Below, one piece after another: positions 1 to 7,290 of a stretch of 47,807 nucleotides of DNA (position 1 is the stretch's first letter; each line of letters starts with the position of its first letter). The notes under the pieces were generated by a model. It saw nothing but the letters and a program-made list of their open reading frames with translations, was not told the DNA's origin and searched no databases. This DNA comes from Bacillota bacterium (lineage in GTDB: Bacteria; Bacillota; Clostridia; Lachnospirales; Lachnospiraceae): positions 1 through 47,807 of the forward strand of contig JAEZFK010000041.1 of the NCBI GenBank assembly GCA_023437715.1, written 5' to 3'. The position numbers and the translations under genes were made by a program.

Positions 1-83
1 TTATAGGTACAGATCCACAGTGCCATTTCAAAATATATCAGAGATGGATTAAAATACCCAGTAGATTCTGGGAGAAAGGAAAA

Positions 84-111
84 ATCCAATTACCATCTAA
101 GATAATTGGAT
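84..111. promoter_or_regulatory. Inverted repeat upstream of XRE gene
   Basis: A perfect 9-bp inverted repeat (ATCCAATTA / TAATTGGAT) with a 10-base spacer ends 13 bases before the ATG of the XRE gene. The position fits an autoregulatory operator or a leader hairpin. No clear Shine-Dalgarno sequence lies between it and the ATG. The function is inferred from position only. Confidence 0.4.
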
Positions 112-124
112 TATACGTGATATT

Positions 125-355
125 ATGGCAATTATTATAAATATTGATGTGTTACTTGCAAAAAGAAAAATGAGCGTAACAGAACTTTCTGAAAGAGTTG
201 GCATTACATTGGCAAATCTCTCTTTATTGAAAAATGGTAAAGTGAAAGCGATTCGGTTATCAACTTTAGAAGGAATTTGTGAAGCCTTAGACTGCCAACC
301 GGGAGATATATTGGAATATAAAAAAAATGAAACATCACAGACTGAAACTGATTAA
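125..355 (+). CDS. XRE/Cro-family helix-turn-helix regulator (YozG-like)
   Basis: This 76-residue protein is almost entirely one Cro/C1-type helix-turn-helix domain (about residues 8-66). The recognition region reads VTELSERVGITLANLSLLKNG and the tail CQPGDILEY is typical of the YozG-like family. Family members are small DNA-binding regulators, usually encoded next to a small membrane protein gene. That partner is not recognisable here; it may lie left of the window. The ATG has only a weak ribosome-binding site, and the 9-bp inverted repeat upstream may be its operator. An intrinsic terminator follows the stop codon. The target genes are unknown. Confidence 0.85.
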   Translation: MAIIINIDVLLAKRKMSVTELSERVGITLANLSLLKNGKVKAIRLSTLEGICEALDCQPGDILEYKKNETSQTETD

Positions 356-383
356 AGGCTAGTCAAATAACAAGAATCATACC

Positions 384-420
384 AACCGACGGTTAAAAAA
401 AAGCCGTCGGTTTTCATTTT
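384..420 (+). terminator. Intrinsic terminator after XRE gene
   Basis: A 9-bp stem (AACCGACGG / CCGTCGGTT) with an A-rich loop is followed by TTTCATTTT, 28 bases after the XRE stop codon. Confidence 0.85.
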
Positions 421-910
421 CATGGATGACTACTATATAAAATTCGTTTTTATTTATTAAAAAAGCCTATGATATAGGGCGATCATAAGCTCTGCCAAAA
501 CTATTTTATTTTTCATCTTGATATCTATTTTTGTAATATTCACATACCCATGTCTTTTCGTAATCTCTATAATTTTCTCCAATCTCGCCAAACTTCCAAT
601 GTACCACATTCTTTCACAAATTCTTCACAAATCCATCAAATTCCCGTCACATTTTCCCGGTATATTAATAATCACAAAGAGGCTGACAACCTTTAACATA
701 AATCTTTTTTTCATACTTCTGCCGGCAGGATCTCCCCCGATCTTACCGGCTCCTCCCTTTTTATGGGATGGATTTTTCAGTCAATACAGCATCTATATAT
801 CCGGAGCTTCCACTCCTTTAAAGCTTTAGGCGGCGGGACCGGGATACCGGATACCCGCCTTCAATATCTGCCTGCTATAAATAAAAAGCAAATGCTAAAG
901 CTGACTCAAA
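421..910. other. Gene-free stretch, AT-rich
   Basis: I see no convincing gene here. The open frames in this stretch are short, lack ribosome-binding sites and have no recognisable composition. A GC-rich inverted repeat (GGCGGG at 832-837 with CCCGCC at 854-859) lies about 50 bases beyond the stop codon of the leftward subtilase gene. It could end that transcript, but it has no T-run on the proper side. Confidence 0.5.
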
Positions 911-2581
911 TTATATGCCTGAAAGTATTTCTAATAAATATTCAATATCTAATATTCCATATCCCCATATATTATTTGGATATTCAACGGAGGGATCACG
1001 TAAAGCATCATAAGTGAACATTCCCCTGATTTGATTCCCATTAATAGTGATATAATTTCCTTTTAAATAAGCCCACTCCATAACGATAGCAATGGCCCCC
1101 GCCGCATATCCGGCCGCTGCCCCGGTTCCGCTAATTACTCCATACCGGTACTCCGGAACTGCACACGTTATCTGGTAACCAGGTGCCGCTATATTGGGCT
1201 TAACGATACCCAGTCTGGTATAACCTCTTCCGGATTCATCCAAAATGCTATTACTGAATTGATTATAGGCAGTAACAGTTAAGGGATCACTGGTATTTCC
1301 CGGTGAAGTTATCGTAGTATTTGGATCTGACTCAAAGAAAAAGGTCTCATCAGATATCAGATTTCCAGCCGGTAACCATGCATGAAAAGAAAAGGGGGTA
1401 TTTTCAACACATACAGCCCGAAAATACCAAATTCCTGGATAAGGATTTTTAAAACGGATTAAAACTAATGGATTTCTGCTTCCACTCTCAAAAACAAAAT
1501 TGCTTATCAGGAGAGTACTCTGACTTTGCTCAAAAACAAACTCTTTACAAGCAAATGAGGGGGAAATGGATCCTGTAGTCTCCCCCAAAGGTGATATAAC
1601 CTCAATAGATAAGCTATTGGGAGCAAATGGCCATATTTCTATAGAAAATAATTTGTCACTGCTCCCTACATTCAATTGGAAATCATTATAATAAGGCTCC
1701 CAAAAAGTACTGTAATAGTAATGTCTTTCTTTGTTTCCCTCGTCTCCTGCCGCAATAGAAACCCCCATATCAGGCACTCGTACAATACTGTTTAAATAAG
1801 TACTCATAGGGCTGATTCCATCATGGCCACCCTGGTTACTCCCTAAAGCAATACATATGACCAGAGGACGTCTTAGGCTTTGAGCTACAGTCATTAAATA
1901 TCTCATTCCAAACATTAAATCTGTCTCTTGAAAACACAATACATCATCTGGAACAAAAAACATCTGTTTTAAGCTCTGTTTCGCTTCCTTTAGTTTTACA
2001 ACTACTAATTCAGATTCTGGCACAATACCGCTAAAAGATTGATTTGGATCAGGGCTGCCGGTGATAATGCTGGCAATCGCTGTTCCATGTCCGTTCGTAT
2101 CTACGGATGGGACTACAGACAATGGATTCTCTGATGCCAATGCCTGATTAATCATATCTCTGGTATATTCACTGCCAAAAGCAAAACCCGTAGGAATAGT
2201 GCCGCTTTGCTCCGACTGGTCCCATATAGAAATGATGCGCGTCGTCTTATCCGTATTAAGGAACGCCGGGTGCTGATAATCAATCCCGGTGTCCAAAATG
2301 CCAATAATAATCTCTCTCCCCTGCAAGGCAGATGCAGAATTAAACCGAAAGCTTTCATTATATACGTCTTCACCGCTGACCATTGATACGGGAACAAATA
2401 ATTCAGGCAAAGAATAATAAGGATTCTGATTTTGATCGCAGATATTCATTTCAGATGTACTAACATGCAATATATAATACAATTCATTTAGCGGAGTTAT
2501 GTTAACATCTTCATTTTGATTTGGATTCATTATACCTTCAATAATCAAGTCATAATAATTATTATCCAGAATTTTATTCAT
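911..2581 (-). CDS. Csp-like S8 subtilase pseudoprotease (catalytic Ser replaced by Gly)
   Basis: This 556-residue protein has the S8 subtilase layout: an N-terminal prodomain-like region (1 to about 85), the Asp motif GILDTGIDYQHP (Asp97), the His motif DTNGHGTA (His165), a long beta-rich insert (about 320-470) resembling the Csp jelly-roll, and the Ser motif region ISGTGAAAGYAAG. In that motif the usual GTS is GTG: residue 487 is Gly (codon ggg at 1121-1123), so the nucleophile is missing. In Clostridioides difficile, CspC and CspA are germinant-sensing pseudoproteases and CspB is the active pro-SleC processor; CspC also has Gly at the Ser position. I infer a germination-signalling or regulatory role, not proteolysis. 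No signal peptide is evident. The ribosome-binding site AAGGAA precedes the ATG, and a TATAAT box lies at 2613-2618. No csp or sleC partner is in the window. Confidence 0.8.
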   Translation of the reverse strand: MNKILDNNYYDLIIEGIMNPNQNEDVNITPLNELYYILHVSTSEMNICDQNQNPYYSLPELFVPVSMVSGEDVYNESFRFNSASALQGREIIIGILDTGIDYQHPAFLNTDKTTRIISIWDQSEQSGTIPTGFAFGSEYTRDMINQALASENPLSVVPSVDTNGHGTAIASIITGSPDPNQSFSGIVPESELVVVKLKEAKQSLKQMFFVPDDVLCFQETDLMFGMRYLMTVAQSLRRPLVICIALGSNQGGHDGISPMSTYLNSIVRVPDMGVSIAAGDEGNKERHYYYSTFWEPYYNDFQLNVGSSDKLFSIEIWPFAPNSLSIEVISPLGETTGSISPSFACKEFVFEQSQSTLLISNFVFESGSRNPLVLIRFKNPYPGIWYFRAVCVENTPFSFHAWLPAGNLISDETFFFESDPNTTITSPGNTSDPLTVTAYNQFSNSILDESGRGYTRLGIVKPNIAAPGYQITCAVPEYRYGVISGTGAAAGYAAGAIAIVMEWAYLKGNYITINGNQIRGMFTYDALRDPSVEYPNNIWGYGILDIEYLLEILSGI

Positions 2582-2908
2582 ATATTATCTTTTTCCTTAT
2601 TTCGTTTTTAGAATTATAGCCGATTATTTTTCTAACAAAAACCTGGAAATAAGCTGTACAGCGTCTTAAACCGGTTAGGCCCCCGAATTTCCCGGCTCAC
2701 CGGCCACCACCAAACAGCTTATAGAAAAGCAAAAAAATCCCGACTATAAAACCATATACATCACATTATATGTACTGTTTAAAGGCGGCGATGCAATTTC
2801 GCTGAAATATTTACCTCGTCACCCCCGGATACTGCACCGCCCCGTCCTGATCAGGAGTGAGCATTCACCCAAAATCTATGTACGGCTGCCCAATTGTGAT
2901 CCTTGACA
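2582..2908. other. Gene-free stretch with long-range inverted repeat
   Basis: No gene is supported here. The part next to 2581 holds the promoter of the subtilase gene (TATAAT on the minus strand at 2613-2618). A 9-bp inverted repeat (ATAAGCTGT at 2649-2657, ACAGCTTAT at 2713-2721) encloses GC-rich sequence of unknown role. Confidence 0.4.
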
Positions 2909-2943
2909 ACAAAAGGCAACCCCGAAATATTGAGGCTGCCTCT
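2909..2943 (-). terminator. Intrinsic terminator of the proline-repeat gene
   Basis: On the minus strand AGGCAGCC pairs with GGTTGCCT (one G-T pair), followed by TTTTGTTGT. It lies about 50 bases past the stop codon of the gene at 2995-3765. Confidence 0.75.
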
Positions 2944-2994
2944 ACCACTGATTCGTAAAACCAAAAACAATTCAGAATTTTATTATATCACGTT

Positions 2995-3765
2995 TCATGA
3001 AACACAAGTTACGCTTAAAATATCAGAGAAACTAACTTCATCCTCATACCAGCCTGAATCTTCATCCCAGATATAGCCCGTAACGGTGTCACTGCTACTG
3101 CTCTGCGGAATCATCCAAAATCTATCCCCGTTCTTAAGCCAAACAAAAACCATACCCTGCATACAATTTCCAATAACTGACGCAATCGTGCTTGAAGACG
3201 TAGGGCTTGGAAGCTCAATTACTTCCGGTATTGTGGGCAGCGTTATCGTACCTGACGGAGCTGTCGGTGCAGTCGGAAATTCCAGATTCCATGGACCTGT
3301 CGGTACTATTGGACCTGTCGGTGCGGTTGGGGCTGTCGGAAATGCTAACCTCGATGGACCCGTCGGCATTATTGGACCTGTCGGTGCGGTTGGGGCTGTC
3401 GGAAATACCTGCCTCGATGGACCCGTCGGCATCATTGGACCTGTCGGCGCGGTTGGGGCTGTCGGTGCGGTTGGAGCTGTCGGAGCTGCCATCCTCGATG
3501 GTCCGGTCGGTACCATTGGACCCGTCGGTGCTGCTGAACCTGTCGGTGCTGCCATCCTTGATGAACCTGCCGGTGCGGTTGGACCTGTCGGAGCTGTCGG
3601 CATCGACGGGACAGCTGTCCTGGGAGGAGCTGCCGGACCAGTAGGAGCTGCTCCTGCATTTCCATTCCCTCCGGGTCCCTGCTGTGTACGCATCCAATAC
3701 GCCTCCGGATCAATGCCTCTTCTTCTATATGCGTTTACATTTTCATAATCGTAATAATAATGCAT
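2995..3765 (-). CDS. Proline/threonine-rich repeat protein with 21-residue repeats
   Basis: This 256-residue protein has three parts. An aromatic and charged head (about 1-30, MHYYYDYENVNAYRRRGIDP) comes first. A low-complexity middle (about 35-175) is built of PTGP, PTAP and related triplets with Pro at every third residue, organised in 21-residue repeats containing FPTAPTAPTGP and PTGPSR. A non-repetitive tail (about 185-256) contains VWLKNGDRFWMIPQ and two Cys residues. I do not recognise a named family. Triplet-periodic proteins of this kind in spore formers are often surface or exosporium components, which is an inference. There is no signal peptide. AAGGAAG lies 8 bases before the ATG and a terminator follows, both supporting this strand. 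The opposite strand is also open and would read as a collagen-like protein, but without a ribosome-binding site. Confidence 0.7.
   Translation of the reverse strand: MHYYYDYENVNAYRRRGIDPEAYWMRTQQGPGGNGNAGAAPTGPAAPPRTAVPSMPTAPTGPTAPAGSSRMAAPTGSAAPTGPMVPTGPSRMAAPTAPTAPTAPTAPTGPMMPTGPSRQVFPTAPTAPTGPIMPTGPSRLAFPTAPTAPTGPIVPTGPWNLEFPTAPTAPSGTITLPTIPEVIELPSPTSSSTIASVIGNCMQGMVFVWLKNGDRFWMIPQSSSSDTVTGYIWDEDSGWYEDEVSFSDILSVTCVS
3293..3481 (-). repeat. 63-bp tandem repeats within the proline-rich gene
   Basis: Units begin at 3293, 3356 and 3419, exactly 63 bases (21 codons) apart, with a few point differences. Shorter 9- to 18-base GGACCTGTCGG-type units extend the repetitive tract to about 3240-3660. 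Such arrays are prone to length change by slippage or recombination. Confidence 0.85.
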
Positions 3766-4164
3766 ATTTTAACTTCCTTAATAATTTTTATACTATATTC
3801 ATATGCGTTAATAGATAACGCAAGTGCTTGCCCAATTCAGGAAGATTTCAAACTAATATTTTTCCGCCAGTCCGAAACACCGGCAGCCCGGTATGAACCA
3901 CTGGCATTCACCCCATCATTTGCCCCCTCTGTGCCTGTATCTCCCTCTGCATACCGGGCGGTTGCCTCCTTAATGCCGCTGATTTATCACTGGTATGCCA
4001 CCAGCTTGTCACTAATTGTAAGCAATCTGTCGTTTTTCTAACAATTTCACTTTTTGAGAGATGCCCATTCCATCAAGACTTCAAACACATCTGATTTTTC
4101 CGGGCGGCGATTGAATTAAGAAAATCTTCATAATCTATTCAAACAATATACAAACTTTTCCGGA
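3766..4164. other. Gene-free stretch, possible decayed coding fragment
   Basis: No intact gene is seen. On the minus strand between about 4010 and 3850, two frames together read as plausible protein (SGIKEATARYAEGDTGTEGG, then SGSYRAAGVSDWRKNI up to a stop), separated by a frameshift and preceded by two stop codons. This may be a gene remnant. The 50 bases next to 3766 should hold the promoter of the proline-repeat gene; no strong consensus is visible. Confidence 0.3.
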
Positions 4165-4187
4165 GCTGGTGTGCTATACTAATGACA
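4165..4187 (+). promoter_or_regulatory. Extended -10 promoter candidate for a short transcript
   Basis: TGCTATACT at 4172-4180 is a perfect extended -10 element (TGn plus TATACT). No good -35 is present, which is common for extended -10 promoters. Transcription from about 4187 rightwards would meet terminator hairpins at 4257 and 4299, giving a non-coding RNA of roughly 95 to 150 bases. Confidence 0.4.
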
Positions 4188-4250
4188 TAAGAAATGCACA
4201 ATGTAACAATTATCCTTTCACCCTTTTTGAAATCCGAAAATCCTAAGAAA

Positions 4251-4285
4251 AATCCCCCCTGTGCCACATGGCACAGGGATTTTTC
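4251..4285. terminator. Bidirectional terminator hairpin
   Basis: CCCTGTGCC / GGCACAGGG forms a 9-bp stem with an ACAT loop, flanked by A5 on the left and T5 on the right, so it can act in both directions. Confidence 0.8.
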
Positions 4286-4290
4286 TGCCC

Positions 4291-4338
4291 AAAAAAAGGG
4301 CTGCTGCAAGGTTTTCTCTCCCTTGCAGCAGCCTTTTC
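4291..4338. terminator. Second bidirectional terminator, ends the decarboxylase transcript
   Basis: A perfect 13-bp stem (GGCTGCTGCAAGG at 4299-4311, CCTTGCAGCAGCC at 4321-4333) is flanked by A7 on the left and T4 on the right. On the minus strand it follows the gene at 4410-5699; the hairpin at 4257-4278 then forms a tandem backup. Confidence 0.9.
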
Positions 4339-4409
4339 CATTCCTTACGAAAAATTTAATTTTTTTGTCCAGGCTGAAACGCAGCATATCCCGACGCCGC
4401 AAAACAGAT

Positions 4410-5699
4410 TTATTTCTTCACATCTTCCAGATCTCTTACATCCTTCAGCACATCACAGAAATCAAAGGTTGCAAAATAATCCTTTGGAGTCTCCGCCCTG
4501 CGGATCATCTGGACCGAGCCGTCCTCTTTCAGCAAAAGCTCCGCAGACTTCAGCTTTCCATTATAATTATATCCCATGGCATAGCCGTGAGCCCCTGTAT
4601 CGTGGATGAAAAGCAGATCTCCTTTGGAAATCTCCGGCAGCATCCGGTCTATGGCGAATTTATCATTATTTTCACAAAGAGATCCCACCACATCATACCT
4701 GCGGCTGGATACTTCGTCTTCCTTGCCCATGACAGTGATGTGATGATAAGCCCCGTACATGGCCGGGCGCATTAAGTTCACCGCGCAGGCATCCACTCCC
4801 ACGTACTCCTTATGGGTGTGCTTCTCGTGGATGGCCTTTGTCACCAGAGCGCCGTAAGGCCCAAGCATGAAGCGTCCCAGCTCCGTGTAAATAGCCACAT
4901 CACCCATGCCCGCAGGCACCAGAACCTCTTCATAGACCTTTCTCACCCCTTCGCCGATAGCCATAATATCATTAGGCTCCTGATCCGGCCGGTAAGGGAT
5001 TCCGACGCCGCCTGATAAATTGATGAAAGCGATATCCGCCCCTGTCTCCTTTTCCAGCTTCACCGCAAGCTCAAACAGAACCTTGGCCAGAAGCGGGTAG
5101 TATTCATTTGTCACTGTATTGCTGGCTAAAAAGGCGTGGATGCCGAATCTCTTTGCACCTTTGCTCTTTAAAATCCTGTAAGCCTCAAAAATCTGCTCTG
5201 TGGTCATCCCGTATTTGGAATCCCCGGGATTATCCATGATGTCGTTGCTGACCTTAAACACGCCGCCCGGATTGTAACGGCAGCTGATGGTCTCCGGAAT
5301 ATATCCGATGGATTGTTCCAGAAAATCAATATGGGTGATATCATCCAGATTGATGATGGCTCCGACTTTGTCCGCATACTGGAATTCCTCGGCCGGGGTA
5401 TCATTGGAGGAAAACATGATGTCCTCCCCGGAAAAGCCTATGGCATCAGACATCATAAGCTCTGTCATGGATGAGCAGTCCGAACCGCAGCCATAGTCCT
5501 TTAAAATGTTTAAAATAAAAGGGTTGGGTGTGGCCTTTACGGCAAAATACTCCCTATAGCCCTTATTCCAGGAAAACGCCTCCTTTAATTTCCGGGCATT
5601 TTCCCTGATTCCCCGTTCATCATATAAATGAAAGGGTGTGGGATACTCCTTTACGATTTCCTCTAATTTTTCCTTTGATACAAATGGTATTTTTTTCAA
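4410..5699 (-). CDS. Diaminopimelate decarboxylase-family PLP enzyme (LysA-like)
   Basis: This 429-residue fold-type III PLP decarboxylase should convert meso-diaminopimelate to L-lysine in the cytoplasm. The N-terminal TIM barrel carries the Schiff-base motif YFAVKATPNP (Lys55), then GCGSDCSS, a FSSND strand and HAFLASNT. The C-terminal beta domain has TELGRFMLGPYGALVT, a CENND motif and the HDTGAHGYAMGYNYNG region. I chose the TTG start at 5699 because GAGAGGAGA stands directly before it. The in-frame ATG at 5816 has no ribosome-binding site and lies within the 3' flank of the pyruvate kinase terminator. Related decarboxylases act on other diamino acids or carboxyspermidine; LysA is favoured but the substrate is inferred. 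The gene appears to be a single-gene transcript between two terminators. Confidence 0.85.
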   Translation of the reverse strand: MKKIPFVSKEKLEEIVKEYPTPFHLYDERGIRENARKLKEAFSWNKGYREYFAVKATPNPFILNILKDYGCGSDCSSMTELMMSDAIGFSGEDIMFSSNDTPAEEFQYADKVGAIINLDDITHIDFLEQSIGYIPETISCRYNPGGVFKVSNDIMDNPGDSKYGMTTEQIFEAYRILKSKGAKRFGIHAFLASNTVTNEYYPLLAKVLFELAVKLEKETGADIAFINLSGGVGIPYRPDQEPNDIMAIGEGVRKVYEEVLVPAGMGDVAIYTELGRFMLGPYGALVTKAIHEKHTHKEYVGVDACAVNLMRPAMYGAYHHITVMGKEDEVSSRRYDVVGSLCENNDKFAIDRMLPEISKGDLLFIHDTGAHGYAMGYNYNGKLKSAELLLKEDGSVQMIRRAETPKDYFATFDFCDVLKDVRDLEDVKK

Positions 5700-5751
5700 A
5701 CCTTTCTCTCCTCTCTCATTTTTCTGAATAAAGAATGAACTTATCCATGGA

Positions 5752-5813
5752 ATTAAAAAGAGCCTTTCCCCGGTATAGTCGCTGATAAGCTGCATTATAC
5801 CGGGGATAGACTC
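5752..5813 (-). terminator. Strong terminator after pyruvate kinase
   Basis: On the minus strand an 18-bp stem (one mismatch, one G-T pair; core CCCCGGTATA / TATACCGGGG) runs directly into TTTTTAATT. It ends the corA-rhomboid-pyk transcript and overlaps the apparent N-terminal extension of the downstream decarboxylase frame. Confidence 0.85.
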
Positions 5814-5838
5814 CATTGTCTACACTTTTTATTGAATT

Positions 5839-7275
5839 TTAATCTACCGTCACCACGCGCATGATGTTGGTATGGATGGCCGGCTCATGCTTCTTCACCG
5901 GACTTACCACGCCTGCGGTCACTACTACGGTGTCATTTTCCTTTATCACACCCTTGGACTTTAGGAGCTCCATGGAGGAATAAATCAAAACGTCGGTGGA
6001 CTCCGCACGCTTTGCATGATAAGGCTTTACGCCCCAGTAAAGCTGCATCTGACGGAGGGCCGAAGAGCTTGGGGATAAGCCGATAATCAGGCTTTCCGGT
6101 CTCCACTTGGACAAAAGCCTTGTGGTAAAGCCGGTAATGCTGGGAGCTACGATTACTTTCGCCTCCAGGTCATGGGCTGTGGATACGGAGGAATAGCATA
6201 CGGCATTGGATACGTTGTGCTCATTGACAGCGGAAACCTTACGCTGGCGGTATGCCCTGTAGTCCAGATGCTTTTCTGTCTCCTCCACGATGGAAGCCAT
6301 CATGGAAAGTGCCTCTACCGGATACTTGCCCATGGCCGTCTCTCCGGAAAGCATGACTGCGTCAGTTCCGTCGTAAACAGCGTTGGCCACGTCCGTCACC
6401 TCTGCTCTGGTTGGGCGGGGATTGCGGATCATGGAATCCAGCATCTGGGTTGCTGTAATAACCGGCTTGCAGGCCTCGTTGCATTTATTGATGATCCGTT
6501 TCTGGATAAAAGGAACCTCCTGAGCCGGAATCTCAACGCCCATATCGCCTCTGGCAACCATGATGCCGTCGCTGGCTTCAATGATGTCGTCTAAGTTCTC
6601 AATGCCTTCCGCATTTTCGATCTTGGCGATAACTGCCATGTTGGAGCCGTTGGCAGCCAGAATATCCTTGATCTCATAAATGGCTGCAGCCGTGCGGACA
6701 AAGGAAGCGGCGATAAAGTCAAAGCCCTGCTCAATGCCGAACTGAATGTCCTGCTTATCCTTTTCAGTCAGTGCCGGAAGCTTTACCTTTACATTGGGCA
6801 CATTGACGCCCTTTCTCTCTCCCAGCTCTCCGCCGTTTACGATGCGGCAGATGATTTCCTTTCCTTTAACAGTCTTAACCTCCAGTTCGATTAAGCCGTC
6901 GTCGATGAGAATGCGGTTTCCGGCGGCTACATCCTGAGCCAGGCCTTCATAAGTGATGTGGCCCTTATGGTCGTCGCCGACGATGTCTTCCGTGGTCAGG
7001 ATGTAGGTTTCCCCTTCCTTAAGAATCACCTTTTTACCGTCCTTTAAAATTCCGGTACGGATTTCCGGTCCTTTTGTATCAAGGAGCGCTGCCACTGGAA
7101 TATCCAGTTCCTCCCTGACGCTCTTTAATAACTCAAGACGCATCTTCTGCTCTTCATAGTCACCGTGTGAGAAATTGAATCTGGCGATATCCATTCCGTT
7201 TTCTACCAGCGCTTTCATCAAGGCGCGGTCATTGGTGTTCGGTCCCATGGTGCAAATAATCTTGGTTCTCTTCAT
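5839..7275 (-). CDS. pyk: Pyruvate kinase
   Basis: This 478-residue enzyme catalyses phosphoenolpyruvate plus ADP to pyruvate plus ATP, the last step of glycolysis. Family signatures are TKIICTMGPNTNDRA at the N-terminus, RFNFSHGDYEEQ, LLDTKGPEIRTG, the lid (B) domain, the catalytic IAKIENAEG segment, GDMGVEIPAQEVPFIQK, and MLSGETAMGKYPVEA. The C-terminal regulatory domain ends in THTNIMRVVTVD-like sequence and there is no PEP-utiliser extension, so it is the short form. The ATG at 7275 was chosen because GGAGG lies 5 to 6 bases before it; the ATG two codons upstream abuts the GGAGG. It sits 15 bases after the rhomboid-like gene and is probably the last gene of that operon. Confidence 0.97.
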   Translation of the reverse strand: MKRTKIICTMGPNTNDRALMKALVENGMDIARFNFSHGDYEEQKMRLELLKSVREELDIPVAALLDTKGPEIRTGILKDGKKVILKEGETYILTTEDIVGDDHKGHITYEGLAQDVAAGNRILIDDGLIELEVKTVKGKEIICRIVNGGELGERKGVNVPNVKVKLPALTEKDKQDIQFGIEQGFDFIAASFVRTAAAIYEIKDILAANGSNMAVIAKIENAEGIENLDDIIEASDGIMVARGDMGVEIPAQEVPFIQKRIINKCNEACKPVITATQMLDSMIRNPRPTRAEVTDVANAVYDGTDAVMLSGETAMGKYPVEALSMMASIVEETEKHLDYRAYRQRKVSAVNEHNVSNAVCYSSVSTAHDLEAKVIVAPSITGFTTRLLSKWRPESLIIGLSPSSSALRQMQLYWGVKPYHAKRAESTDVLIYSSMELLKSKGVIKENDTVVVTAGVVSPVKKHEPAIHTNIMRVVTVD

Positions 7276-7290
7276 TGTCATCCTCCGTAG

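Noticed and set aside
1..139. Tails of two plus-strand frames entering from the left edge (one overlapping the XRE start)
   Set aside because: Too short to identify; neither matches the expected membrane-protein partner of YozG-like regulators.
518..829. 103-codon hydrophobic frame on the plus strand
   Set aside because: No ribosome-binding site and no domain-like composition, in an AT-rich intergenic stretch.
3086..3748. Collagen-like protein on the plus strand
   Set aside because: GTG start without a ribosome-binding site, no terminator, antisense to a better supported gene. Kept as a finding only.
2995..3765. CRISPR array in the 63-bp repeats
   Set aside because: Repeats are contiguous, in frame and coding, with no unique spacers.
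4194..4775. 193-codon plus-strand frame
   Set aside because: It runs through two terminator hairpins and antisense to the decarboxylase gene.
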